This document shows positions 1 through 10,335 of a stretch of DNA of 64,000 bases, piece by piece; positions within the stretch are counted from its first letter, which is position 1, and every line of letters begins with the position of its first letter. The DNA is taken from assembly GCA_016648135.1 (NCBI GenBank), contig JADDOH010001516.1, forward strand, positions 186,001 through 250,000, read 5' to 3'. The position numbers and the translations under genes were made by a program. The notes below the pieces were generated by a model. That model did no database searches and was not told the origin of the DNA. It was given only the letters and a program-made list of their open reading frames with translations. The stretch comes from Agrypnia vestita. Taxonomy: Eukaryota; Arthropoda; Insecta; Trichoptera; Phryganeidae.

Positions 1-389
1 GAGGAAAATAATTACGCAATTCAGTACGTATTTAAACAATCGATACTGCAATCTAAATTTATTATGGGCGGATCGAGACAGTAAATTCTTCATCGTCCCG
101 AACTCCATAGAACGAGGACTGCAATGTTAAAAATAAATAAGTCTCTTATAGCAATAGTAGGCTATGTCGCATAATTCAGATTTTACAAAAACCTTTACCT
201 GAAAAAAATATATAACTAAAAAAAATGGTTATGAAACATATCCTACTATTGATATCAGCGACTCAAATATGGACAATCAGCGATCGATGATAGATGGGTT
301 CTCACTGTTTCATTTAGTACCAAGAACCCTAAACCTTTAACATGAGTACATTTACAATTTATATGATACAATAAATAAAAATGAAAAAA

Positions 390-537
390 AAAAATCATTT
401 TTTATTTAGGCCACGTGAACTAAAAATAAATAAACATAATTGCAAGAGGCACTCTAGTACATCGCGGCTTGGCTCTTATTAGGATAGGTAGATCTTGGGA
501 GCGGTTAGACCTCCTGGGCTCCTTCAGGCTTTGTCCG
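390..537 (-). other. dap: 3' UTR of the dap-like gene
   Basis: Minus-strand sequence after the TGA at 538..540, running to just past an AATAAA. It is richer in GC near the stop and AT-rich near the signal. The true cleavage site cannot be seen. Further A/T-rich candidates lie below 390, so the UTR may be longer. Confidence 0.45.
401..406 (-). terminator. candidate poly(A) signal AATAAA
   Basis: AATAAA on the minus strand about 130 bases after the stop codon of the terminal exon, followed by a T-rich stretch on that strand. AATAAA is common in DNA this AT-rich, so position is the main support. Confidence 0.45.
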
Positions 538-596
538 TCAGTTTTCCTTGTCGCTGCATGAAGATGATTCCGAAAATTTGCGGGACCTCCAGTAAT
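538..596 (-). CDS. dap: Dacapo/p27-like CDK inhibitor, terminal exon
   Basis: Last coding exon of the gene whose first exon lies at 60765..61230. On the minus strand a pyrimidine-rich tract ending TTTTTTCAG (AG at 598-597) precedes ATTACTGG. The upstream exon ends after the first base of a codon (G). Adding AT makes Asp and opens a frame of 18 more residues ending KEN and a TGA at 540..538. The join reads QSHVTDYWRSRK. It has the position and character of the C-terminal TDF/basic segment of p21 and Dacapo, and it fits the PIP-box consensus Q-x-x-hydrophobic-x-x-aromatic-aromatic. A TD pair and a basic residue four positions after the aromatic pair fit the CRL4-Cdt2 PIP-degron rule. What is seen is the splice site, the phase match and the motif. 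That the two exons are joined across 60 kb is inference. Confidence 0.72.
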
Positions 597-620
597 CTGA
601 AAAAATTAAAAATGGATAGT
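597..620 (-). promoter_or_regulatory. dap: 3' splice site of the long intron
   Basis: Minus strand polypyrimidine run with TTTTTAATTTTTTCAG immediately before the terminal exon; this is the strongest acceptor-like signal I noticed at that end of the window. Confidence 0.7.
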
Positions 621-929
621 TTTATCAAAAGAAAATGAGATACAGTTTTTTGGGCCTCTGTATAGTGTTGATTCGCATTCGAAGACTGAGATTACTGCTT
701 TTGGAGTTCTTGGAATAGAGCGTTGTCCGCCATCACATTTCAGTAGACGTTTGACGTCATATCCAACTGTTTATTTAATTTGTTCTTATTTACAAGTGAA
801 ACATAATTTGTGTTGGACTATGCCATTTGAAGAATCTGTTTTGAAACAGACGTAGATTACAAATTAGTTGTATAATTTAGATATTTATGTAGTACACAAC
901 TTAACAAGTAATAACATATCTTTTAGAAG

Positions 930-1450
930 GAAGCAAACACTTGGTGGTGGGATAATTAAATAAATAAAAATAACTTAGTTAAACACCACTTATATTTATT
1001 GTTAAATCCGACCGTAGCTTCATCAGCGTGAATCTTAACTGCCTAAAGATTCAAAAATTGTGTGCTTATATATTAAAGTAAAAGGACGGAGTGCGCAGAG
1101 AATATTACTATTAAGAGGGAACATTTTAAAAGTGGACTAAAAGATAAGTTTACTTGATTATTAATGATTTTTCTTTGCTTAAGTTTTTAGATTTTTTAAA
1201 AATCATTAATAATCAAGTAAACTTATCTTTTAGTCCACTTTTAAATATGTTCCCTCTTAATAGTAATATTTCCTGCGCACTCCCACCCCCTACCCCCACT
1301 ATTGGCACTCCGTCCTTTCACACTAGTATATAAGCACGTAATTTTTGAATGGCAGTTAAGATTCTCCCTGATGAAGCTACGGTCGTAGCGAAACCTAGTC
1401 GGATTTGACAATAAATATAAGTGGAGTTTAACTAAGTTATTTTTATTTAT
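930..1450 (+). mobile_element. palindromic Penelope-like unit with hammerhead terminal repeats (family 1, copy A)
   Basis: About 520 bases folding on a centre near 1175. Each arm runs from a C-terminal PLE coding scrap (right arm about 1196..1270, translating to KIINNQVNLSF) outward into a terminal unit. That unit carries a hammerhead motif and then AATAAATATAAGTGG and a TTTAACTAAGTTATTTTTATT-like end. The right-arm ribozyme is intact. In the left arm a 16-base deletion between two GTCG repeats removed the GAAA core. The same unit, less symmetrical, recurs at 14302..14830. Confidence 0.7.
1362..1410 (+). ncRNA. hammerhead ribozyme, intact core
   Basis: CTGATGA at 1368..1374; stem II of 5 bp with a GGTC loop (1376..1389); GAAA at 1390..1393; stem III of two pairs (AC/GT) closing a 3-base loop; predicted cleavage after GTC at 1400. 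Stem I pairs TCC with GGA only. All core bases of the hammerhead consensus are present. Confidence 0.7.
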
Positions 1451-2000
1451 TTTATATTTTAGTTAAATACATAAGTATATAAAAAATAAAAGAACATATT
1501 TACGAGTATGATATTAGAAACGAAGATATGAGGGAAAAAAATGTGTTCTGCGAACAGACTGATGACATGATGGTAAGTAAGTTACTTGGCTACCAATTTA
1601 ATGTTTAAATTAATTTTATTGTTATTGTAAATATTGTTTGTTGGTATTAATCATGCGAAATGTTTCGGTACCACAGTGAGGTTTCAATTATTGTGGAGGT
1701 TGTGCCGACGTAAACGTCATCGTCCACAAATATGCAAATTGCTATTGGAAGAGTTCGGTTGCGTTGCCACGTCATGAATTATTAATACGGTTCCTCATGC
1801 AGGTAACAGTTACAATTCACCAGCTGCAAGAATGTCACGATACATCTGCTTTCGACAATATTACAGCAGAGGTCGTGACTTATCGTATATATCATTTTAT
1901 AAATACCAGCCCATATTGTAGCTAGCACCTTACTTAAATAAAATAAAAATTCTTCTTAGAAATATTATTTTATTTTAGAAATATAAACAAAAATTTTCAG
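1390..2000. other. no gene seen
   Basis: Beyond the palindrome end (about 1450) this is AT-rich DNA. A short match to the LINE 3' tail (TGATGGTAAGTAAGTTA, near 1568..1584) is the only thing I can tie to another feature. Confidence 0.4.
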
Positions 2001-2004
2001 ACGT

Positions 2005-2245
2005 ATTATATGATGGGTATGAAAGCAAAGGCAGCAATATTCAAAAAATATTTTGAATGCAGTCACCGAGGATTCTAGATTTTATGTATGTTTCCCTTCC
2101 AAAATCGTGTTTCCTTTAAAATTACAGACTATATTTCCTATAAAAAGTCGAGTTCAGTACATTCTATATTAGTGATCCTCTATGACTGCATTCAAATTTT
2201 TTATTGGATATTGCTGCCTTTGCTTTTATACCCCTGATATAACAT
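2005..2245. mobile_element. foldback MITE, family A copy 1
   Basis: About 240 bases with long imperfect terminal inverted repeats. The left starts near GGGTATGAAAGCAAAGGCAG, and the right ends with its complement before 2240. The inner arms contain TTTTGAATGCAGTCA and TGACTGCATTCAAA. A decayed second copy is at 44735..44955. No coding capacity. Confidence 0.7.
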
Positions 2246-2299
2246 CTTATAAAAATGACGTACTATAGATCTCTCAATGCTCACTGCATTTCATGTAAT

Positions 2300-2660
2300 T
2301 GCAAGGGAAGAAACGAATATTGATCGTAGCATAATACAAGGAATAAAAATAGGGTCGCTCAGGTGGTTTGGGCATGTTGAGCGAATGAATGAGGAAAGAA
2401 TGGTAAGAAAGATATATAATGCAAGTGTTGACGGCGCCAGAAAGAGAGGGCGACCACGAAAGACTTGGCATGACCAGATTAACCAGATACTGGAAGATGG
2501 TCCTGTTACAAGCCTCAACAACTGTCGAGCTTGCATGCGAAGATGTATGAATGTATAAGAAGCGAAATTTGTATGTCAGGACAGAAGAGTATGGCGCTCT
2601 ATCCTCTCTGCCTACGGCAGTATGGTAAATGGCGTGATGGTAAGTTAGTTAGTTACTTTA
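2300..2660 (+). pseudogene. LINE (non-LTR retrotransposon) 3' end, family L1 copy A
   Basis: 5'-truncated copy. It encodes the C-terminus of an endonuclease/reverse-transcriptase polyprotein, with the familiar RWFGHVERM and KRGRPRKTWHDQI blocks (ORF 2277..2558). This is followed by a short 3' UTR and a TAAGTTAGTTAGTTA tail. A stop replaces the usual ASP/GLU codon after MRRCMNV, so the end of the frame is broken. Other copies are at 24240, 36550, 43664 and smaller fragments. Confidence 0.85.
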
Positions 2661-3181
2661 GTAATATCTGCTTAAAAAACCAGCTTTAGGGTACGTATCC
2701 CCGAAGGAGATTTTGAAAAGATTTTCAACTCGACAGAATCAAATGTCTATTGATTCGCCATTAATTGATGGTTCTTCAGGTGGGTGAATTTTTAACTCCC
2801 TATCTGAAGATAAAACGAAAGAAATGCCAATTTTTGAAGATGACTAGATCAAACTATACTACTCTGGGCTTGTCTTATTCTGACAAGCGTTCCTTATCGC
2901 TTGTCAGAATAACTCTGACCGCATGCGCGTTTGTCACCGCTTAAATGTTAGCGATAAATCGAGATTCTTCAACCAGTTCTCCATATTTCTAGTGATTATG
3001 GTTTCGTCGAGAATAGTCCAGTTGATACAAGATTCATGTGAACCGTTCGAGAGACTTCGATAATGCGTCCACAACATAAGATTATCTTTTCAAAGCAAGA
3101 AAACACTTTGTGGCTTGACATTATAAGACACTTAAGAATAAATTAAATACTATCTTTTAAACCATTTTATTGCTATATGTT

Positions 3182-3222
3182 TGTCAACTAGTTTCGGTTG
3201 GACTCAACCTTCTTCAGGACAT
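3182..3222 (-). ncRNA. hammerhead ribozyme, intact, minus strand
   Basis: CTGAAGA (3217..3211), stem II GGTTG/CAACC with a 4-base loop, GAAA, self-complementary stem III ACTAGT, predicted cleavage after GTT. Stem I pairs TGTC with GACA (4 bp). This is one of the cleanest motifs in the window. A self-complementary stem III suggests it would work best as a dimer, as known for short PLE hammerheads. Confidence 0.75.
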
Positions 3223-3228
3223 TTATAA

Positions 3229-3272
3229 TATAGACTGAAGAAGGTTTAGTCCAACCGAAACTAGTTGACAAA
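3229..3272 (+). ncRNA. hammerhead ribozyme motif, plus strand, weak stem I
   Basis: Mirror of the minus-strand motif: CTGAAGA 3235..3241, 4-bp stem II, GAAA 3257..3260, ACTAGT, GTT. The bases before CTGAAGA no longer pair with those after the cleavage site, so activity is doubtful. Confidence 0.55.
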
Positions 3273-3763
3273 CATATAGCAATAAAGTGGTTTAAAACAT
3301 AGTATTTAATTTATTATTAAATTTCTTTTAAGATTATCTATTTCGATACTCGTCACGGCGGTCTAAATACTATCTCGCATCCATGACCAGGTGCCAGTTT
3401 TCTGCGCTAATGAGTGAACTTATAATGCACTCTTGAATAGGTTTTCTGCGCTAGCGAGTGAACTTATAATGTTCACGCATGAATTTCTGGTCGAAATCGA
3501 GCCGCGGTGCTGGAACAACCGCTGATGCAAAATCTGGAAATAGATCTGCCCTCTGAAATCTGCAATCGACATTCTGAGAACCATCAGAATGCGAGCCAAC
3601 AGTCTGAGTGAGAATGCAATGCATTCTAAATTTAAACTTCGCCAGGAAATGGGAGAATGCACTCGCGCTGCACTGGGATGTAAAAGTCTCGAATATGAAT
3701 ATGTATTCGTGCAGCGTAAATACTCAAATATTTTTATTTTCAATTTCAAATTGGTGTCGAACC

Positions 3764-3800
3764 CGATGATGGATCCTGCAATGGGATCCGAAACGTCAAC
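3764..3800 (+). ncRNA. degenerate hammerhead motif
   Basis: CCGATGA replaces CTGATGA (conserved U4 lost). Stem II and GAAACGTC are retained. Probably dead. Confidence 0.5.
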
Positions 3801-3865
3801 GAGAGAGATCAGATACATACTTCTGTGTATAGTTTTCTGGGATATTCTGCCGTGTATATGTGACC

Positions 3866-3916
3866 TCTCTGGCCAACGTTTCGGATCCCACTGCAGGGTC
3901 CATCATCAGGGCTGAT
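3866..3916 (-). ncRNA. hammerhead ribozyme, intact core, minus strand
   Basis: CTGATGA (3909..3903), stem II GGACCC/GGGATCC with one bulge, GAAA, self-complementary ACGT stem III, GTT, and a 3-bp GCC/GGC stem I. Lies in sense with the host gene. Confidence 0.68.
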
Positions 3917-3982
3917 GTGATGAGTGTGTATTGAAGTGTAGGTTAAGCAATACTTAACCTACACTTCAACACACACTCATCA

Positions 3983-4033
3983 CTTTAGCCCTGATGATGG
4001 ACCCTGCAGTGGGATCCGAAACGTTGGCTAGAG
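3983..4033 (+). ncRNA. hammerhead ribozyme, intact, long stem I
   Basis: CTGATGA 3991..3997, GAAA 4018..4021, ACGT, predicted cleavage after GTT at 4025. Stem I pairs TTTAGCC with GGCTAGA over 7 positions (one G-T). It is the most complete motif in the window. Confidence 0.75.
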
Positions 4034-4311
4034 AGGTCACATATACACGGCAGAATATCCCAGAAAACTATACACAGAAGATTCTGAACGGCCGTGAAAA
4101 CCTAAGGACATTTTTAGATCAGATACAGTCCAGAAAACTGTATATTAAATTATTATACATTACACAGAACATAATATTATTGGCTAAAATTGATTTTGCA
4201 CATACACGCGACGCAGAGCCAAACATGAACCATCGGATTCTATATGATGACTCTGGCTACAAATGATGTTAGAGAGAGGGACCCGATAGAATTATCGGTC
4301 GCAATTATGCG

Positions 4312-4402
4312 CCTTAGGCCCGAATTCAGAGTCAATACTTAATGATTTAAGTATGCTTTAACTTTTAAATCATTTAAGTATCGACTCTATTCGGGCCTTA
4401 GA
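4312..4402. mobile_element. short palindromic MITE
   Basis: About 90 bases with inverted ends TTAGGCCCGAAT / ATTCGGGCCTTA. The inner arms contain CATTTAAGTATCGACTCT-like sequence on both sides of the centre. Confidence 0.6.
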
Positions 4403-4431
4403 GCCGTTTGCATGAAATTGCTTTATAGTAA

Positions 4432-4470
4432 TAGATCGTTTAAAGCATAGATTTTGACGAAAACGTGATG
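4432..4470. repeat. fragment of the AAAGCATAGATTTT MITE family
   Basis: ATCGTTTAAAGCATAGATTT-type sequence, also found inside the MITE at 13935..14085. Confidence 0.4.
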
Positions 4471-4599
4471 GTAAGTATGTTAAAGGCGTGTGCGCAGTGA
4501 GTACACTGAAGAACTACTATAACGTAAACTTGTATTTTGAAAAAAATCTAATTTTAATGTTTATTTGACAGAATAATATGAATGATATATTAAAATCTG

Positions 4600-4772
4600 A
4601 ATCCCGATTACAATAATTTCGTTGTCTGTCCGTCCGTCCGATTTTATTTTTAATAATTATTTTTTTCGAACAATATTTTTTCCAAATATTTTTAAATAAA
4701 ATATATACATACTTATTCCTTAGGACCCGATATGTAGAAGTAAAGTCATTTTTGACGGGTTACAGCTAATAA
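4600..4772 (+). repeat. GTCTGTC/ACGGGT interspersed repeat, copy 1
   Basis: Begins with a TAATTTCGTTGTCTGTC block and ends with GACGGGTTACAGCT. Four related copies are at 40678 (minus), 46505 (plus), 53195 (minus) and 57868 (plus). No coding capacity. Class unknown. Confidence 0.6.
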
Positions 4773-4779
4773 TTCGATA

Positions 4780-6400
4780 ACTATTGGGATAGGAATATTA
4801 CGAGACATATTTTTTTTCGATTTTTTCCGCGCTGGATTGCTATTTTCCTGTAAACACTAAAACCCCACTGGATAAAACATTTTTGATAAAAAATTATTGA
4901 TTTTTTCATTTTTTTTAATGTGTTTTGTTTAGTCTTAGTAACGTTAAGCTGTAGTATTGGCCTTTGCAGCAAAATTGCAATTTTGCTACAAAGTTGTAAT
5001 TTTGGATGTACGGAAACCTTTACACACACAACTGAAGTTACCTTCATCCCGGAAGCGGCGTTTAATTATTATTCAAATACTCGGCCGCATCCCCCACAGC
5101 TGGGATCACCCCCATTCGTACTACGCGGCATATCTGGTGGTGTACGCGCTGTTTGCTAATTAGCCCTCGGCCCGCCGGCAACAGATGGCGCTCCGGACAA
5201 GATATTATCGCCGATTAAATGATGGTCGGTAGGTTTCAGTGATAAGTAGACGCGCACCGCATTTTAAAGGAAATATATTTTATTATTTTTTACTTCTGAG
5301 GAACTAACTACATCTATTGGAAAATTTATGTAAATCGTTTGCAAACTCAATAAAGGCAGTGAATTTATCCTGCCAGGATGCGATAGATATGATAAGTATG
5401 ACAAAACCAATTTTAGGATTTAAGAAGAAGTCATCTCTTTGAAATCAGCCGGAATGACGTTTTTTTATTAAAATTTTAATTTAAAAACAAAAAACATCAC
5501 AATTTTTTTTAATGTACAAAGGACTTAAAATCTTCGACAGCCTACTGAAAAGAAAATGCTGCGAATATAAAGGAGTTAGTTTGCTATGAAATGACTAATG
5601 GTTATGTTCTACAGTATATTGATTAGTGTAAATCATGTATATATAAATCTATCCCATAAAATATAAAATATAAAAGTCAATAAACAGTGAAATAAATAAA
5701 ATAAAATTCCTTAGAGCCTGAAATACTTTCCACGAGGATATATGTATTATTCTATAAATTATTTTGTTTACACAGTTACTAATATTTTAAGGAGTTGTGT
5801 CGCCACACGGACAAAATGCAAAATAACCGCTGGATAAATATGTTCAATAATCAAATGTCAGTAATAGAACTCATTGTTCTGGATTTCGTCAACAACTTTT
5901 TTCTTGCTGATCGCGATAAGGCTTAGTTTAATCGATGTAATGTATCACTACCAGGAACATGTCAACGATAGATTTGCCACTACGCATTGAATTAGTGACG
6001 AGGTTTGGTAGAACAAGGCAGTGACCCTGGTGGGTAAGTACTATTTTAATATAATAATTTATGATATACACATTGACTAATAAGAATTGATTTCTTTTTA
6101 TCATAGATACTTGGAGGGTTAACAAATGGACGTACGGAGCCAAAAGCTTATGTGCGTGTACTCACACAGTATTATAAGTGTTATGTATATAAAGACGATC
6201 AAAATATATTGCATTTAAATGAGTAAAATACAGCATGTATGCATAAACAGACAATATATATAACCCAATATATAAGACCCCAGACAAAATAATACCCCAG
6301 AAGACACAAACCAGAAGATATATAACCCAGTTTATTTAATATTAATAACAATAATATCAATTAAGCAAAAAAAAGTAACTGATAAAAATAAAACAAGTAA
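4780..6400. other. no gene recognised
   Basis: Intronic AT-rich DNA. A GC-richer patch near 5070..5210 gives short overlapping frames without recognisable domains. I see no repeat shared with the rest of the window here. Confidence 0.5.
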
Positions 6401-6650
6401 ATACAAGAAAATTGAAGAGATGCTTTATATGCATTCTTTGCATACATCGATTTTTTAACATCACCCATGCAGTCAGTATCCAAAATAACATTGCTTAGCC
6501 AAATTTAAATGCTAAACTCTACAGCTGAGCGCTCACTAATAATTTTAATTTTAAATAATGATGTATAGTCATCTACTTTACGTAAATACTGAAAGTTACA
6601 GAGCTCTACCTAGTCGGGAAGTCGGTGAAAAATGTCTGTAATAAACAAAA
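6400..6650. repeat. interspersed repeat shared with 39165..39490
   Basis: Shares the blocks GATTTTTTAACATCACCCATG and GTCGGGAAGT with the second copy, and similar spacing around them. Unclassified. Confidence 0.5.
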
Positions 6651-7095
6651 ACGGCTTAAATAGCTCTCAATAATTTTATCAATGGTAATATAATAATTAT
6701 TATAAATAAAAATAAATATATATGTCACTGAAAAATTTTAGAATTCATAATTTTCACGAAAAAGTCTTTAAATTTACGCTACAAGCGAATCCAACGATGT
6801 GTTGTGAACAATCATAAAAAATATCAATAATTTAAAAAAATATATAAAATAATCAATAAAATAATTCAAAACAGCTTTGCGCGCCGCTGGCTGGCTCCTG
6901 CCAACAACAGGCCGAGGCAGATGGGCCTGTATTGATACCCGGGTGTAACCTAACCCTACATGGCTTACGTCATCATTATGAGGTAAACTCGGCGGGTATC
7001 TGATAAGGGTCGAACTACAAAATTATGTTCACACCCGTGCACGGGGCCCAGAAAATTGACGTAGATGCTGCCCGATACGAAGAGGTACCGCAATT

Positions 7096-7329
7096 ATTTA
7101 TAGTTTTAAAACACAATTTATATTTAATTATGGCAATTCGTACCAATTGTATCGTTTTATCTTTACTGTTTGGGGTTTGTTTACAATTCTTCATTTATTT
7201 CGCTTCAAATAGTCTATTTATAGTTTTAAAACATAATTTATATTTAATTATAACAATTCGTACCAATTGTTCGTTTCTTTACTGTTTAGGGTTTGTTTAC
7301 AATTCTTCATTTATTCGCTTCAAATAGTC
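7096..7329. repeat. tandem duplication, about 119-base unit
   Basis: Two head-to-tail copies (7096..7214 and 7215..7329) beginning ATTTATAGTTTTAAAAC and differing by a few substitutions and small indels. This duplication, not coding selection, explains the repeated peptide of the 100-codon ORF here. Confidence 0.8.
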
Positions 7330-7544
7330 ATACAGTAAATGTCACTCTTACCAGGATATGAATCTGTTGAGAGAATCGTGAAAGTGAACCGTGAAGTACA
7401 TATGGTATTGAAAGAATGTAGTGAAAATTTGATATTAAAAGAGAATGTGAAAAGAATGACCGAAGAACAAAACAAAAATTAATTTAATTTAACATAGTAA
7501 TATACTTTTAGATTTGATTTGTTTAATTTTTCAGTATATTTCAT

Positions 7545-7720
7545 TATTATTCTTAGGTTTTCATGGCCGTTCAGAATTTTCTGGTTTGTGTTTTTTGGGA
7601 TATTTCTGGGATCCCATTGCAGGGTCCATCATCAAGCCTGATGTTTTCAACGGGATCTGAAACGTCGACCAGAAAGATCGTAAAAACACGGCGTATTACC
7701 CCAGAAAACATAATTATTGT
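7545..7720. mobile_element. family 3 hammerhead-type repeat, decayed
   Basis: Starts TTAGGTTTTCATGGCCGTTC and carries two broken hammerhead motifs facing opposite ways (about 7606..7655 minus; 7655..7690 plus). In the first GAAA is displaced. In the second CTGATGA is truncated. Confidence 0.55.
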
Positions 7721-8254
7721 ATTTAATTTAATGTTAAAGATTTCACTGTCCTTACAGACCGAGGTCTGTGGTAAAGGATGAATGCCAATTTAGAGCTCCT
7801 TAAATTACCCTCCTTTAGCATTTGTTAGGCTATTTAAAATGTCTGAATTAACACCTTTCCAAACATATATATATTGTATGTATATAAGCTGTCGGAACAC
7901 TCAGGTATCCAGTCTTTCCAAAATTAGTTGACGAATATTAAAAATAATTATAAATTTATATATGTTTCTGTTGTTATGTAAAAAATAAAGATTCATAAAA
8001 TAGTAATCTATTATGAGATACCGGTAAAGAATGCTTCGAAGAAGTACACAAATATAAACTATAATAAAATATGAACTTATTCTCCATTTGTGGCTCTCGT
8101 CTAATTTTTCTTTTTTATATTAATAAAAGAAAACCTAAGTACAAAGCCACTATTTATTGAATTATCATCAAGTTTCGGGGCCTGTGGTCCCTTTATATAA
8201 TGTTGCCACAAAGCTATTTTATTGTTATTGAAGAAAATTCTTTTTAATTTTTTT

Positions 8255-8380
8255 TAAAGACCTTCAACAGGCCAGGAGGCCCAATTACTTAATATTATTT
8301 CATTCATAGTAATTAAGTCACAAAAACACCCAGGCTCAGGCAAATCCATAGATGTATTCTAACCTCACCAGAATAATTTT
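8255..8380 (-). mobile_element. tRNA-derived SINE family S1, partial
   Basis: Minus-strand fragment lacking the tRNA head but retaining the tail that ends in a GGCCTGTTGAAG block, shared with 15765 and 22925. Confidence 0.6.
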
Positions 8381-9177
8381 ACAGATGTGACCCGAATGAG
8401 GCTTCGATACGATTTTATTTCATCAGTGTGTCTTAATGGAAGATATTCAACCAATGTAAATTTCCAATACGCATGTATGACTGAGAAACTGGGACTCTCA
8501 GCGTAAGAGAGAACCACTATCTTAAAATGGGCAAGGAAAGATGTATGTTGGACGCCCACGAAGATTCTGATGTCAGTTACGGCATGTATGGCTATGGAAT
8601 ATTGATTTAAAAAATATGTTCGCTTGTTTATACACTATAAACAAAAATTATAATAAACGAATGTCTATCTTTTTAAAACAATAGTGTAGCAGTAACTTTG
8701 GCAGATAGAATGATGTAATACAAAGCTGAAATAATATTGCGTTACGAAATAAGCCTGTCAACAGGCGTAGTCACGGTGCCATAGCTTTTGCAGTGAACAA
8801 GGCGCAATATGTGCATTTGCCACAATATTGACTATCAAAAATGATCATCACGTCCATTATCGTAAAGTTATCTGGTTGTATCGAGAAAACAAATTCACTT
8901 GATTATTATATTTAATTGTAGTATGATAAAACACTGAGATATATATCAGTGTATTTTGTGAGAATACATACATTGTATTAGGTTGGTAGGTGGCGTAAAA
9001 TCCAGGAGTTCTGGAGTTGATAAAATCGCATAATGCTTCAACAAGTGATATCTGTGCAAGATATTTTGTGAGGATGGCTCGAAGAACCTAATGTAATAAT
9101 TGTAAGTTTGCGATTAGTTTTATTATCACTCTGACGAAGGAAATAATTGTTTCAAAAACAGATACATAAACTCTAAC
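8381..9177. other. no gene recognised
   Basis: AT-rich intronic DNA. A CTGACGA near 9130 lacks the downstream GAAA core (see rejected items). Confidence 0.45.
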
Positions 9178-9300
9178 TACCCATTACGCCATTGTCTGGC
9201 AGTAGTAGGTAGGGAGGATAGAACACTCTACAATTTTATCCTTGCACACTACATTTGTCTCACCCACTTTTATACATCTTTTCTTCGATTATTGAAATTT
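9178..9300 (-). pseudogene. LINE 3' end fragment, family L1
   Basis: Diverged minus-strand copy of the 3' end: complement of a CATTACGCCATT block, GAGGATAGAACACTCTA and the following coding tail. 5' truncated and decayed. Confidence 0.5.
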
Positions 9301-9880
9301 TAATAGTGCCGTCTTTCGCAGACGCCCTCTGTTTCAATAGCTTTTAATACGTCCCCCCCCCCCTTATAATTTCATTACCATTCTCTCCTTGCTCTTACTT
9401 GTATAAATTGTGAGGGGATTTATAAGTATCTAATATTATCATTAATTTTATTAAAATGAATAACTACAAATTCGAGTATATTCTCACTGGTTTAAGTTGT
9501 CTTAATAATCATACTTTGTTCGTCAATTTTCGTCAAAATATGTATTAATATTATTTCAAAAGTTGGAAGAAATGTGTTTTTTTCACACAAATCCACTAAT
9601 TTATTCATCCAAAGTTTCCAAATAAGAAATGAATGCCAATATTTTCGCTATATTTATAGAAACATTGTCATTTTTCAAATGTCTTGACATTTCTCGTACA
9701 ACCTCGTATAATATTAGACATTACACGTGCATAAATAAATACATCTCGTCTATTTTGCCTCAGGATATTAAAATGACGTTATTATAAATATTAAAAATAT
9801 GAACATCGAAATCCACATCATTTTGTTGCTTTAAATATTACAAATAAAGTTTGTTGTTGCACTGTCTCCCCACACAGCGT
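9301..9880. other. no gene recognised
   Basis: AT-rich DNA with a short poly-C run near 9353..9363. No motif or repeat assigned. Confidence 0.45.
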
Positions 9881-9884
9881 CTTG

Positions 9885-10180
9885 GCAACCGCATTTCCAT
9901 TTGCGTTTCAAGCCGGCTAGCGTACAGCCGAAATAGCCCCGGCAGCACGCGAAAAGACTACTTGGCCACGTGACGATCAGCTGTTGCCGTCAATGGCCGT
10001 CGCGGAGCGCAGCAGCGCCGCGCGGCGAAAATCCGAACTAAGAAAGAGCGCCAAACTCGACCGACGCATGCGCCCGGCGACCGGCGCGGGAAACCGCCCA
10101 TTCAAGGTGACATCACCGGAATGTATGCCGGTAGTTCCGCCGAACGCCGTCCGCGGCGCCCTCGTCGTATTTACTGAAAT
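9885..10180. promoter_or_regulatory. CpG-rich island within the intron
   Basis: GC- and CpG-rich stretch in AT-rich DNA with a GCATGCGC core (NRF1/Ewg-like) near 10067..10075 and a perfect GCGCGGGAAA E2F-like site at 10084..10093. Open frames on both strands (9984..10289 plus; 9977..10198 minus) show no known domain. Could be an alternative promoter or an insertion. Undecided. Confidence 0.35.
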
Positions 10181-10335
10181 GTCATTACTCGTATACAATT
10201 ACTTTTACCATTACCAACGATCAAACAACCTTTTACAACCAACAAAATCTTTCAAAAGTTACTCTGACATAATATCCATTAGTTTATAATAATCTGAACC
10301 CCTTGAAAACATATTATCATTTCTTTATTTATATG

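Larger units (their letters stand above)
3140..3330. mobile_element. hammerhead-bearing palindrome (family 2)
   Basis: Nearly perfect inverted repeat centred near 3227, with arms of about 80 bases. Each arm contains a hammerhead motif and then a tail with AATAAAGTGGTTTAAAA (or its A-to-T variants). Same design as the PLE terminal units at 16.6 and 32.7 kb, but without coding remains. Confidence 0.72.
3700..4130. mobile_element. hammerhead-bearing foldback repeat (family 3)
   Basis: A palindrome of about 280 bases centred near 3949 (arms about 3809..3946 and 3951..4092), preceded by a further partial unit (3700..3808). Each unit carries a hammerhead motif built on GGACCCTGCAGTGGGATCC. Next comes GAGAGGTCACATATACACGG, then an end resembling GAACGGCCGTGAAAACCTAA. 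Fragments recur at 7545, 19145, 29445 and 53003. No coding sequence was found, so whether it belongs to a PLE or is a retrozyme-like element is open. Confidence 0.65.

Noticed and set aside
7025..7327. 100-codon open frame with a repeated peptide
   Set aside because: The peptide repeat comes from a 119-base tandem DNA duplication in AT-rich sequence. No domain or codon bias.
9125..9170. CTGACGA with a possible stem, hammerhead-like
   Set aside because: The GAAA core is missing its G and stem III cannot be drawn. At best a dead remnant.
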